Source: Gongronella butleri (Eukaryota > Mucoromycota > Mucoromycetes > Mucorales > Cunninghamellaceae). From it: a DNA stretch of 64,000 bases. Both the position numbers and the translations under genes were made by a program. Shown here piece after piece: positions 47,086 through 57,684 of this stretch. Below the pieces are notes generated by a model. It did no database searches and was not told where the DNA came from. It worked only from the letters and a program-made list of their open reading frames with translations. Every line of letters begins with the position of its first letter. Within the stretch, counting starts at the first letter, position 1. The stretch covers positions 62,001 through 126,000 of the forward strand of contig JAIWZP010000048.1 of the NCBI GenBank assembly GCA_025201375.1, in the 5' to 3' direction.

Positions 47086-47136
<51 letters not shown>

Positions 47137-47335
47137 AAAAAAAAAAAACGCGTTCAATGGCTGACTTTTCTTTCTTTTTTTTTTAGCGGTGCAACATATT
47201 CAACATTTGAAATCGACGCAACTGACGATCCTCGCCGAGCTTGAGCGCCTGGCACAAGAGAATGAGCAATTGCGACGCTTTCAACAATCCGTTCTGCAAA
47301 AGCAGACGATTGGCACCATGTACCCAATGCCATGA
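46072..47335 (+). CDS. MLX-like bHLH-zipper transcription factor
   Basis: Three exons (46072-46156, 46263-47087, 47187-47335) give 352 residues. After about 260 Ser/Pro/Ala-rich residues, the basic region (IHIQSEQKRRAQIK, residues 264-277) carries the His/Glu/Arg pattern that contacts E-boxes. Helix 1 has FEELRNELPTC. Helix 2 (KMSKVALLHRTVQHIQHLK) spans the intron. A leucine zipper (LTILAELERLAQENEQLRRF) follows. The basic region and PTC loop resemble MLX/Mondo and fungal sterol- or carbon-responsive bHLHZip factors. Target genes are unknown. The second intron is almost pure A (about 42 and 15 A) before its CTGAC branch point and T-tract acceptor. Confidence 0.83.
47088..47186 (+). repeat. 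Poly(A)-filled intron
   Basis: Intron of the MLX-like gene: GTA, about 42 A, GT, about 15 A, then a CTGAC-containing segment and a T tract ending in TAG. The intron body is essentially homopolymer. The lengths are as read and may vary between individuals or carry sequencing error. Confidence 0.75.
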
Positions 47336-48709
47336 AGATACCCAAACGCACTTGCCTTTTTACTTTTTGCTTCATCCCATGCTTGGACTCCTTTTTTTTT
47401 TTATTTCTCGCTCTCACTCGCTCTCTTTCCAAAGCACTTGATTCCCACTCACTATCAATCCTCCTCCTTATCTTTTGCAACGCGCGCATTTGCATTTCTC
47501 TCTCTTTTACATCTCATCGCCTCTTCTATACACTTCCAATTCTGCTGCCCCCCTCTTTCTCCCTTTGTCCATGGTCGCCTTGACTTTTTTTTTCTTTCCT
47601 CCTCCACGTTGCCATGATGGCCACTCCCTACACACGCACACAAAGTAAATAAAGTTTTTCGTAATTTCGTGCTTCTTATCCATTCCCCTCCCCCGTCCAA
47701 TGGCGTGCCATGTGCGCGAATGCGCCCAATTGCCACCCGGCATGCGATTCAGATCGATGGGCGTAGGTACATTTGCACGGCTTCTTTTTTGGGGGATTTC
47801 CAAAGCGCCCAATTTCATTTCATATCGGCTTGGGCGATCGCATTTCGGCCAAAAAGGGTCCTTCCATATGTGTCTGTTGCATCAAAGGGAGACCGGTGAA
47901 AAAAAAAAAAAAATAGGAGTCAGGCATCATGCAGGAAGCGGCGGATCGCAAGTTCATGGCTCGCGACACGGAGAAGACGCGTGTGCCGGTGACGAGGGGG
48001 AAAAGCAAGAGTAAGGGTGCACACAAAAAATAAAAGAGGGGGAGACAAGGTTGCAAGGGACTGGGGAGACAAATTTTTTTTTTTTTACTTGCGCAAGGTA
48101 CAAAACACACACAAATCCCCTTGTCCATGCTTTTAATAATTTGTCTCCACACAAATAACTGCTTGTCCGCAAGGATGTGCTTGTTTTTTTTTCGCTCCTT
48201 CCTGGCCATCCTCATGGATGGATTGCTCCTTGTTTCTGTCATGATTTCTTATCGCTCCATTTGCCTGCCGGATGACGTGACGCACCATTTTCCGCCAAAC
48301 GGGACGTAGCGAACTGAGGCACACCTACCTACATTGACATTCCCCATTTTCCAAGCTCAAAGGGTGATCACATGGCCCAATGGGATTGATATCGCTGGTT
48401 TTGCTTGTTTTGGTTTTTTAAGCCGCATGTCGGTTTCCCAGGCGTCTGCACGCCATCGCGGGCCGTTGAACGGGCGCAATCGCCAAATGTGCAGCACGTC
48501 GAAAATCACTTCCAAGTTGACGTGGCGTGAGGCGCGCCAAAAGTCGGCTCCGATCGCGCTCATGCCGTAAGATCCGTGTCGGGTTTCAACGCCCCGCCGC
48601 GGGCCGGAGCATGAAAATGTCAACCCCCTTCCTACTCGGGCACAAATTCGGCTGCACCTGTCCCAATTTTGATTCTGTCTTTTCCAATTGTTTGTTATAT
48701 CGATTTGCC
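47336..48709. other. Intergenic between bHLHZip gene and VMA21
   Basis: 1.4 kb. The left part is C/T-rich 3' sequence. Two patches look more gene-like: 47925-48034 has an open plus-strand frame of about 34 codons from an ATG (MQEAADRKFMARDTEKTRV) ending in basic residues, and 48440-48570 is GC-rich and open on the minus strand. Neither has convincing partner exons or a known domain, so I leave them uncalled. Confidence 0.4.
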
Positions 48710-49117
48710 ATGGCGGATACCCAGCAGCAAGCATCTACGTCCGCACGTGCCACCATCAGCAGGGGCGTCGTGTTTAAACTCTTGTTTTTCTCCGCACTGC
48801 TCTTTGCCGCGCCGATTTTGACGTTTGTCTACTCGATCGACACCATCTTTGACGGTACGTCATAAAAGAAAGGCGCGATCGTCTTGCCGATGGGCGTCCT
48901 CGACGACACGGAACAGGAGAAACGCTTTGGGGAACACGGCGCTCACGCAATCATTTCTCTCTCTTTTTTCTTTTTTTTTCGTTCTTTTTTGTAACTAGGC
49001 AACACGACGTACGCGGCGGGCGCGGCAGCCCTGATGGCCAATCTCGTGGTGATCGCGTACATTATCAGCGCGATGCGCGAGGACATGAATGAGAACAAAG
49101 ATCTTAAAAAGGATTAA
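48710..49117 (+). CDS. VMA21: V-ATPase assembly factor Vma21
   Basis: Two exons (48710-48854, 48999-49117) give 87 residues, the usual small size. Two membrane helices lie at about residues 22-42 (VVFKLLFFSALLFAAPILTF) and 54-76 (AAGAAALMANLVVIAYIISA). The family signature NTTYAAG lies in the loop between them, and the charged C-terminus EDMNENKDLKKD follows. Vma21 is an ER membrane chaperone that assembles the Vo sector of the vacuolar proton pump and cycles between ER and Golgi. The yeast protein ends in a KKxx retrieval signal; here the last four residues are LKKD, so the lysines are shifted by one place. Confidence 0.9.
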
Positions 49118-50110
49118 GCGATTGGCAGAATTCGTGCGGCACGGCAACAACGGGCGCAATCTCAATCTCATCCATGCCACCTGCATGCCATCTTCCTGCA
49201 CATTCAGGGCGCTGCAACCGTTTTTTCGTTTTTTTTTTTTGTTTGGTTCTTTTTGGCTGCCTGATTCCCTGTCTTGATGTAAAATACATAAAGAAAAAAA
49301 AAAAAGGCTCTTTTTATTCCGTTAAGCGTATGGGAACTGCGCAGATCCATTGGAGAGTGCGTGTCGGCAGGCGTGATGGGAGTTCATTGAGAAAAGTGTT
49401 TGGCATGGCGCGTACAGCTTAATCATTGCTCCACGTGGCAGCCCGGAGTATGAAACACGTACGCGTATCAAAGAAGCACGCGTCTGCTTGGAAACAAGTA
49501 CGCGCTTCAACCCGGAGGTGCGCCACAGCGATAATTGTACCTTTCTCCTTGCGCAGTCATGAATTTAAGAAAACAATTTGCTTGTTCTCGACATGCGGGC
49601 ATCCGATCATTTGAAACTTATTGTCAACCATCAACAGCTTCAGGGGCCGACGTGACGACGCTTTTTTGCATCTTTTTGCAAGATTCCAGTGTACAAGGGC
49701 GCAAAAAAAGATGACATATCATAGGTACAGTATCTTGTCAATAAAATCCAAATTTTCACCGTTTTTCATTATCATACTGTACAAATGGTGTTTATTTGTT
49801 TCTCTCGAAGCCCAGTGCGCCAGTGGACAATATCTGACACGCACTTGTTCAACTCTACAAGATGCGCAGCCGCGCACCACGCTGCGCCAAAAGCACACAG
49901 GTGCCTTTGAAAAACGAAAAAACGCGTTTTCCAGAGTTTGTCGGGCTGTGCCTCCAGAAATTTTTTTACAGCCTGCTTGCCCGCCAATGAAAGACGCGCT
50001 GCGGCGTACACAACGGCCCAGTGATCAGGTCGAACCAGCCCGATTTTTTTTGGACTCAAAAATGCCGAAAATCTCATATTTGTACTATTTTCCATTCATC
50101 TCACCATCTG
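49118..50110. other. Intergenic, grading into repeat island
   Basis: Downstream of VMA21. It contains ACGCG boxes at 49461, 49478 and 49500, TACAGTA at 49726 and TACTGTA at 49775 (the latter directly preceded by TATCATA). No gene is visible. Confidence 0.4.
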
Positions 50111-52140
50111 CTTGGTCGATCCCGCTCAAAAATGGCCGCGTGGCATTCAGTGCGAAATTTGCAACAAAAAAGTTTAAACCCTCAAAGCGCTAAGTCCACC
50201 TTTGAAAAATTCAGGGGTCACGCATTTCAACTTCAGAAAAGGCCTACGTAATTTGGGAAATTTCGAACTCCGAGTGATCAATGCATCCCAAACAGGTGAC
50301 TCCGACGATTTGCTATTGGCTGATAAAATGACAAGTCGTACCAACGTAAGAAAAAGCTCCAAAGAGGGACGCATGAACGGCGATCGACTGAGAAAAGTGC
50401 TTACTTTGGTCAAGATTTTTTTTGCAAAAATTCAAGGTTTGACACTTCCAAATTAAGGTGCATGGATTGCATGGATTTTTTTTGTTTGATATTTTTTTTA
50501 TTTTTTTATTTTACACATTTTTGCACGCTGAGTCGGCTGCAGCTTGCTGAAGAATAACAGATGCAAAATGCCAAAACCCAAGCTACTGTAGCACAGTGCA
50601 AGCCGTGCCATTACTGTAGATGCTTCGGTCCATGTTTGTTAGTAAAACTGGAATAAAAATTACACGTTTATTTATAGACTGTTGTCGAACAAATCGCGAT
50701 CAAAGATTTTGATACAAAAGTGAATTTTCTCTGCGACCTTTAGCCATCCATCGACGAAACTGGTCTCATTCGATAGAGATGCAAGAGATGTCTTCGACAC
50801 CATGTTAAAAGTACTACTGTGTGTCGTCTAATCCGTTGCTGACGACAACATCAACATCAAAAATTTTCGTACTGTAATGTTTGAACGGATTTCACAAGCA
50901 AGTGTACAAAGGTTGTTGCGCATCAGCGAAAAAAACATTCCAGAAATGAGCACGTCCGAGCCTGTTGTTTCTTTCGAATGATACAGTACCAGACAATTTC
51001 ATCCTGATCCACAAAATATTTCAAGAGCCCAACGCTGAATTTGGGAAAACATCGATACTGTATCATATTTTGGATTCATCTTCACAAGGAGCACTCAACC
51101 GACGACCTCGCACCACCGGGTACGTATGATGATATCATATCATACAGTAGAAAATTTTTTGAAAAAAATGATGTCAAAGCAGCATGATGGTACAGTACCA
51201 ACAAGCACTTTCACGCTTTCACCGCAATCCACGCACGAAAATTGCGTCAAACGTACAGTAGAAGATGGGGGTGCGGCGCTATCCTGCCACAAGAAGTGGT
51301 GGCCTAGCACCTCTCACACGTTAGGAGAGGCCCGGAGGTGAAACTTGTTGCTACTGTAGTAAATCTGGAATGAAAATTACAGGTCCACCAGTCCGATGTC
51401 GAGCAAATCGCCATTAATATTTTATTGAAAAGGTGCATTTTTTTCTATCATATCATATATGATACCAGTTTTGGTCATCCATCGATGATGAAACTGACTT
51501 CATTCGATAGAGATTCAACAGCTTCTTGCTTATGACATACTAAAGCGCCGTTGGTCGCTCTTTTCATTGCCGAGAAAATTGACTTTTGAAAATTAATCCA
51601 ACGTTTGATCGAACTTTGCAAGCGTACAAAGGTCGTCCATTTACAGGTAGGTTCTGGATACAGTATATCGGTTTCAAAATTTTTCGATTTTTTTGCTGCC
51701 GATATACAAAAAGCCTGCCAAATGCCGATATATCATAGTGAGCGGATTTTTCTAGGTTTTTCAACTTTTATATGTAGACCATTTTTTGAAACCTGCCGAT
51801 ATAGCGAGGAAAACCGATATAGCATGTGCCGATATATCCAGAACCTACTGTATTGGGCGAGCGAACAATCACAAAACGGTACTGGAGTGTGTTTTTTTTC
51901 TAATGGTGTCAGTTTCACCGCGATATGATACGCAAAAAATGTCGAGAGCCAGTGCTGATCCTGCTGAATTTGTGAAAGCGTCGCAATTTTGAATTCATCT
52001 GCTCAACGACCCAACAGACTTTTGGCTTTTGCGCATCATTTTGAAAAGAGAAGCGCAAAAACAACCAAATGTGAAGTTTTTAGAGCGTTCCAACAACGAT
52101 TTGTGGTGGCATCATTGAGTTTGCAAAATTTGGTGCAAAA
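50110..52140 (+). repeat. Dispersed repeat family A, copy 2 (with a diverged second unit)
   Basis: Aligns with 1620-2540 and 62030-62480. The first unit runs to about 51100. A second, more diverged unit from about 51340 repeats the same order of anchors (CATTCGATAGAG near 51502, GCAAGCGTACAAAGG near 51618, CTGAATTTGTGAAAG near 51963) but is split by a 200-bp inverted-repeat element at 51648-51847. This copy has the densest TACWGTA motifs in the family: 50584, 50612, 50870, 50982, 51056, 51143, 51191, 51254 and 51352, plus those in the insert. No coding capacity was found. Confidence 0.75.
51648..51847. mobile_element. MITE-like element with terminal inverted repeats
   Basis: 200 bp bounded by perfect 13-bp inverted repeats, TAGGTTCTGGATA at 51648-51660 and its complement at 51835-51847. 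Imperfect internal complementarity continues (ATATCGGTTT near 51666 against AAACCGATAT near 51812). It has no open frame, so it would be non-autonomous. It interrupts the second family A unit. A clear target-site duplication was not seen; the ends abut TACAGG and CTGTA. Confidence 0.6.
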
Positions 52141-52915
52141 CTGCAAATAAACGGTGTCTCGTTCACGCGTGACGGCGCGAGCCTGTGCTCAGGGGCGGAG
52201 ATCGCGTGCAGCGGAATTGGCCCTCCTTTTTGGGCGGGCGCTCGTCGTGTAGCGTTGCTTCTTTGCTTCTTTGCTTCTTTTTTCTTTCTTTCTTGTGTTT
52301 TCATTGTATTTGTTTGACTAGCATCACGGCGCTATGGCATATTTGTTAATTTGCCGTCTTGTGCCTCGTGTTGCCAAGCGTGGTAGCAGTGCTGCGCTTC
52401 GACTTACAAGCGATTCTGCAAGTTCAGGCGGTCAAAAGATGCATTGATCAGTTCGTTGCGCTTGAATTATGGATGGCTGTAAAGCTGACTGTGAACCTGG
52501 ATGCCATGACCCGTTGGTGTTGCGAATCGTTGATGTTCAGGGCGGATTGGGACTTGATTGTCGGTGCACTTTGCCAAGTTTGGTGGCGATCGGCTTCATT
52601 TAACCTTTTTTTTTTTTAGAGTTACCGCCGGGGCATCTGATGCATTGAAAAAAAAAAGCGGTAGACACCAACCTATTGACGGTGACGTCGATCGCGTGAT
52701 CCATTGAAATGTGAGACGTGTGTCAGCTTCAAACAAAGCCCAGCAAGAACAAATTTGGGCGTCGCGCCGCCACCTTGCCCAACATCTGCATGATTCATGC
52801 CGCAACCTCGATGCGGAGTGGGGAATGGCATGATTCCAAAAAAAAAAAAAGGGAAACATGTGAAAATACGCTGATGAGGGGCCATTTGCCTTTTTTTTTA
52901 TTGAAAAAAAAAGCC
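52141..52915. other. Intergenic, 3' of small membrane-protein gene
   Basis: About 775 bp. T tracts occur near 52607, and there are short A tracts near 52648 and 52840. No gene or repeat-family match was recognised apart from the fading end of family A. Confidence 0.4.
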
Positions 52916-53377
52916 CTAGCAAGTGTGCACATGTGCGGCATATTGGTCTAAGTAGCGCGTGATTGTATCGATGATATCGTAAAAGGTATCGTGTTGCGGT
53001 TGTTGGTGGTGCTGGTGGTGGCGATGGTATCTGTTGTGTGAGGATGAAGATGACGACGACGACGACATGGACGGTGTTGGATTTGGCGCGCTCCACATGG
53101 CGCGCTGTTGCTTTTCCCATTCGGCAAAGGAGGTGAGGCGCTCGCTCAGCTTGCCGACCATCCATGGCCAATGTGCCTGGATCTGTTTGCGCGTGTATAT
53201 CAATACACGCTCGGGCGCCGTCCATCGTAGCGCGTCATCCAGCACGGAAAGGAACATAAACATGCAAAAGACGCCGCCAACGAGCAACACGGCCACCGTG
53301 CCTAGTGTCATGGATGACACCATGCGCACCGTCGGGTGCTGGCGCCAGGGATGGTGCGCGCGTCGAATCAATTCCAT
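52916..53377 (-). CDS. Unknown small single-pass membrane protein
   Basis: Single-exon gene of 153 residues. A basic N-terminus (MELIRRAHHPWRQHP) is followed by one hydrophobic helix at about residues 24-46 (TLGTVAVLLVGGVFCMFMF). After it comes a Trp-rich amphipathic stretch, then a Ser run, a His/Gln-rich segment and an acidic/Tyr end. The positive-inside rule suggests the N-terminus faces the cytosol. I do not recognise the family. Base composition differs from the surrounding AT-rich repeats, which supports it being a real gene. It is divergent from the tropomyosin gene. Confidence 0.65.
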   Translation of the reverse strand: MELIRRAHHPWRQHPTVRMVSSMTLGTVAVLLVGGVFCMFMFLSVLDDALRWTAPERVLIYTRKQIQAHWPWMVGKLSERLTSFAEWEKQQRAMWSAPNPTPSMSSSSSSSSSHNRYHRHHQHHQQPQHDTFYDIIDTITRYLDQYAAHVHTC

Positions 53378-53808
53378 GGTGTGTATAGGTGTGTACCTGA
53401 TTTTTTATCTTGTTTGGATTGTGATTTTAAGGAACCGCCGCCCCCTGATTAAAAGACAGCGTGATTGCGCGCGGCAGAGCGTTAAAAGCAAGAGAAAGAG
53501 AACAAAGAGAAAGAAAAGGAACGAAAATAGGGTCCCAGGACCAACAAAAAAAAAATCGACGTTCCTGTTGTATTGCCTTTTCCAGCAGTGTCACACGTCC
53601 AAATCGGCCCCTCAACCCACCCCCTCCGCTCTTTCAAGCCCCCCTTCGCCCCCCCTCCTTCGCGCCCGTTCAGTCTCCTTCGTTTCATCGACATGCAGAA
53701 ACTGTTTCGGCATCCCCGCCTTTTTTTCCTTTCTCTTTCTTTCTTTCTTTTCTCTTTGTTACCTTTTTTTTCTTCTCCCTTCTTTATTTTCTGGCCCTTT
53801 AACTCAAG
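53378..53808. promoter_or_regulatory. Divergent intergenic region upstream of tropomyosin
   Basis: 431 bp between the two starts, with a long C/T-rich leader (53585-53800) before the tropomyosin ATG. No named site could be identified. Confidence 0.4.
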
Positions 53809-54477
53809 ATGGAGAAATTCAAAGAGGTAAGTCGCCCAATTCGTCCATGGGGGAGCGCATCAATTGGTGGTAATGCGGTAGGGGACGCGTCGATTGATTG
53901 ATTTCATTGTTGCACGGCATTTTAGAAATTGCAATTGATGCGCGCGCAAGTGGAAGAAGCTGAAGCCAAGAACAAGACACTGGAGGACCGCATTGCGGAG
54001 ATGACTACGGACAAGATTAATCACGAGCACGAGATTGTGTCGCTCAACAACAAGGTGAACTTTTTGGAAGAGCAGCTTGAAAAGGCCGAGAAGAAGATGG
54101 AGATGCTGCAGAGCGCCGAGGCCAAGGGCGACGACATTTCCAAGGAGAACGACGCTGCTCAGCGCCGCATCATGTTGCTGGAGCAAGAATTGGAGCAGTC
54201 TGAGAAGTCGCTCAAGGAAATGACCGCAAAGTAAGACGTCAAATGGACCCCATTCTGCCTCAGCTTCCGTTCACGATATTTTTTCTTATTCTTTTCTTTA
54301 TTGACGCATTGCAGCTTCCGTGAGGCCGATGTCAAGGCTGAGCATTTTGAGCGCACGGCGAAACACCTCGAGGCGCAAGGCGAAAAGTACGAGGAAAAGA
54401 TCCTTTCGATGGAGGAGGAAAACAGCAAGCTGCGAAAGGAATTGGAGGAGATTCAATCCGCTCTCGACAATCTTTGA
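53809..54477 (+). CDS. TPM1: Tropomyosin
   Basis: Three exons (53809-53826, 53926-54230, 54315-54477) give 161 residues, exactly the size of fission yeast Cdc8 and budding yeast Tpm2. The opening MEKFKEKLQLMRAQVEEAEA, the unbroken heptad pattern, and READVKAEHFER near residue 112 identify the family. The end is LEEIQSALDNL. Tropomyosin forms a coiled-coil dimer along actin filaments and stabilises formin-built cables and the cytokinetic ring. The first exon codes six residues. Confidence 0.95.
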
Positions 54478-54666
54478 AGTGAAATAAACACGTTTTGGTT
54501 TTTTTTTTTCATGAAATTGCGGCAAGTTGTGCCAACAACAAACGTCAAGAGAGCGGAGCCTACGCAACTGGTTGCCTTTTTGGGCCAAAAGGGAAAGTCG
54601 GGCGCCCCCGCAGCTCGTTCGTCTCTCTTTCTCGTTCTTTTTTTTTTATTTGCCTCGCCTTTTTCC

Positions 54667-56320
54667 ATGTCTTTCCAACAACAACGTGCACCTGTCGATC
54701 GCTACTACTATGATGTCCTCAAAGTTGAGCCGGACGCCGACTATATGGCTATCAAAAAGCAGTACAAGTAAGACCCTTATCCCCCTTTCCCCCTGTTGGG
54801 TCCCTTTGGCTCCTCTCTCTCTCTCGTCTTTTTTTTTTTTTTTTTGCTAACCACCTCGTTCTCGGCCTCTGCCCCTGTTCCCGACCGCCAGAAAACTCGC
54901 TATCGTAAGCCTTTTGCCGCGTCGCATCGCGTCAATTCATGGATCAACATTGTATTGACTCGATTTGTCGCGTTTTTAGTTGATGCATCCGGATCGCAGT
55001 CGAAAGCCCAGCGCTGAAGACGACGTAAGGCGCCAATGGAGACGAGAAAGAAAAAAAAAAGGCAGAATGCGCGTGAGAGAAAGTAGTGGCCGGCAGATTA
55101 GGGAGAGAACAATGACTTACACTGGACGATTTTGCATTCTTGCGCGTTTTTTTTTTTTTTTTTTTGACAATTAGTTTAAAGCGCTGAGTGAGGCGTATCA
55201 AGTGCTGATCGACAAGGAGTTGCGGCAGCGATACGATATGTATGGTCGGACAGCGGATTTAAAGCAGGGCGATTTGCAAGATCCGCGCAAATTATTTGCA
55301 CAATTCTGGGGTGGCCAGGCGTTCAAAGGTAACACTGACGATTTGAAGAGGGAATTGGCACCAAGGGGAGGTGGGGGGCGACAGGGAGAAGGGAAGGGGG
55401 GTTCCCAGGGGAGGGGGTAAAGAGGCAATTACCCTTTTTCCCCGTTTGTTTCACAGGCTCCATAGACCGGTCTGACGATGAATGCCTTATTCCCTCTCCC
55501 CCGACGATACGCGCAATACTCACATGCGCGCTTTTTTTTTAAATATTTTCTGTAGATTATTGTGGCGAGTTGAATATGGCGCGTGTGCAGGCGGCAAGTG
55601 ATTTATATACGGACACGGATGAGGCGAAGAAGCAGCGGCAGGCGCTGGAGCAACAGGCGTTTGACCAACAAGAAGCACGTGTGCAGGAGCTCAAGGCGCT
55701 ATTTGTGACGCGGATAGAGGGGTTCCACGACCCTGCGCCCGCGGCGTTCCACAAAAAGACTTGGGAGGCCATTGAGTCGCTTCAGACCGCGCATCTCGGC
55801 GCGTCGCTCCTCTACATCATCGGCAGGACCTACGCGGCCAAGGCCAAGGAATACCTCGGGCTGAAATGCGGCATGCTCCCCGGCTATGTCCATCAATTGC
55901 GCGAACGACAATACATCACACGCTCTTTATGGACCGTCGTCAAAACCAGCATGGACGCAAGGCAGGCTACCGACGTCCTCTTGGAAAGAGTGTATGCCGG
56001 GAAATCCTACGAAGATCTCGATGAAATCGCGTCCAAAAAGGTAAAAAAAAAAAAAAAAAGACATAAAAAACTCGCATTTTTTGCTCACTTTTTTATTTTT
56101 TTATTTTTTGCTATAGAGCCATCGCGCGCTGTGGGAGATGTTCAAATTTGAGATTGAGGCGACGCTGCGTTCTGTGTGTGATGAATTGCTGCGCGATTCC
56201 AAAGCATCGAATGATGAAAAACAACGAAGAGCGCGTGCATTGCTCTTTTTTGGCAACACGTTCATGTCTCGGCCGCCTCCTTCTGAGCTGGAATCGAGTC
56301 TGACAGAAGTGCGTGTCTAG
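54667..56320 (+). CDS. J-domain co-chaperone with C-terminal X domain (Caj1/Djp1-like)
   Basis: Six exons (54667-54767, 54892-54904, 54980-55024, 55175-55328, 55556-56040, 56117-56320) give 333 residues. The J domain occupies about residues 12-80: YYYDVLKVEPDADYMAIKKQ, then KKLAILMHPDRS with the HPD triad that stimulates Hsp70, then FKALSEAYQVLIDKELRQRY. The C-terminal 200 residues match the DnaJ-X arrangement (WEAIESLQTAHLGASLLYII; AKEYLGLKCG). Yeast relatives act in the cytosol, at peroxisome import or at septin and plasma-membrane sites. Exon 2 is only 13 nt; without it the frame and J helix II would break. The Met before HPD is unusual, since Tyr is common there. Confidence 0.87.
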
Positions 56321-56559
56321 TGCGTTTCCGTGTTTTATTTATTATCCTTTTTTTCCACCCTTCTCCCGTCATTTCCTCATTTTTCGAATCATTGCAAAAT
56401 AAAAGACGCATTTCCCCTTGTTTTAGTTTTCACCTCTGCATGATCGTGAGTGCTGCTGGGTTTGAATATTCACTTTAAGCAGCACCAAAAGCCACAAGGG
56501 TCTCGTCGCTTGCGCATTTTGCTCGCTTTGCCTCTTTCACTCTTTTTCACTTTATTACA

Positions 56560-57684
56560 ATGGCGTCCGACGACGAAGACGGTGGATTCGCTGGCGATCT
56601 GTTTGGTGTAAGTTTCTTCAGGCTGTTGTTTTTGCCTTGGGCGCGTCTGGGGCCGAGGGTTGACGCTCTTTTCGATTTTTTTTTTACTATTGTATATAGT
56701 CTGACGACGACTCGGTGGTGCAAGCGCCTCCCACATACGAGACGTACGAACGACAACGCGCCGATCCCAAAGGTAGGATGCTTGAGAATGCAATTGGAAC
56801 AAGAAAACGGCAACTGGATTGTGAAACACGGGTTTTAGGCGAAAATACCGCGCCCACGGGTTGTGCTGATTTTTTTTTTTGCATTGACATGCAGATCCTG
56901 CACGGTCGCTGCGGCTGCAGCTGGTCGGATCGCATCCTCTATGGGCACATCACCTGTGGAATGCGAGCAAAGTGTTTGCCGATTTGTTTGACGAGTTCCC
57001 GGAGCTTGTGCGTGGCAAGACGGTGCTAGAGCTCGGTGCGGGCGGCGCGCTGCCATCGCTGGTGTCTGCCTTGCAGGGCGCAAGCAAGGTGGTGGTCACG
57101 GATTACCCGGATCAGGAGCTTTTGGACAATATTCAATACAATGTCGACCACAATGTCCTTGAGCACGTGCCCAAGGGCGCCGTCAAAGTGCAGGTAAGAA
57201 AAAAAAGCGCGTTTCGGGGCCAATTGGATGGTTTGGGGGAGGGGTCTTTAAAGAGCAAATCGCGATTGACACGTTTTTGTTTTAGGGCTACATTTGGGGC
57301 ACACCTGTAGAGCCTCTGCGATTGCTTCTTCCGCCTGGACGCACAACGTACGACGTCATTATTCTGAGCGACCTTGTGTTTAATCATTCGCAACACCACG
57401 CTATGCTCAAGACGTGTCGCGAGCTTTTGACGCCCAAAACGGGCCGAGTGTACGTGTTTTACACGCACCACCGTCCCCATCTCGCAGACCGTGACCTCGA
57501 CTTTTTTACAGTGGCGGCGCGCCCCGAGATAAGCGGCATGGACCCTGATGATCGTGATACCCTTGGCTATGGCTTTGCCACCGACCATTTCGTCGTGAAA
57601 AAGATGCACGTCATGTTTGAGGAGGACCCTGGCGACGAGAATGTCCGCTCCACCGTCCATGGCTGGCAAATGTGGCTACCCTAG
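56560..57684 (+). CDS. EFM7: EFM7-like eEF1A N-terminal and lysine methyltransferase
   Basis: Four exons (56560-56607, 56700-56772, 56895-57193, 57286-57684) give 272 residues. This is a seven-beta-strand methyltransferase: motif I VLELGAGGALPSLV binds S-adenosylmethionine, VVTDYPDQELLDNI is motif II, and YDVIILSDLVFNH is the region of the D/N-P-P-like active site. SHPLWAHHLWNASKVFADL before motif I and GYIWGTPVEPLRLLLP after it are typical of Nnt1/Efm7. Yeast Efm7 trimethylates the N-terminal Gly and dimethylates Lys2 of elongation factor 1A. The acidic N-terminal stretch is poorly conserved in the family. Confidence 0.87.

Noticed and set aside
47930..48034. Small plus-strand frame (MQEAADRKFMARDTEKTRV...)
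   Set aside because: Balanced composition but only about 34 codons, with no convincing upstream exon or splice partner; too little to call.
48357..48734. 125-codon minus-strand frame in a GC-rich patch upstream of VMA21
   Set aside because: It overlaps the VMA21 start and has no recognisable domain or partner exon; possibly a shadow of GC-rich promoter DNA.
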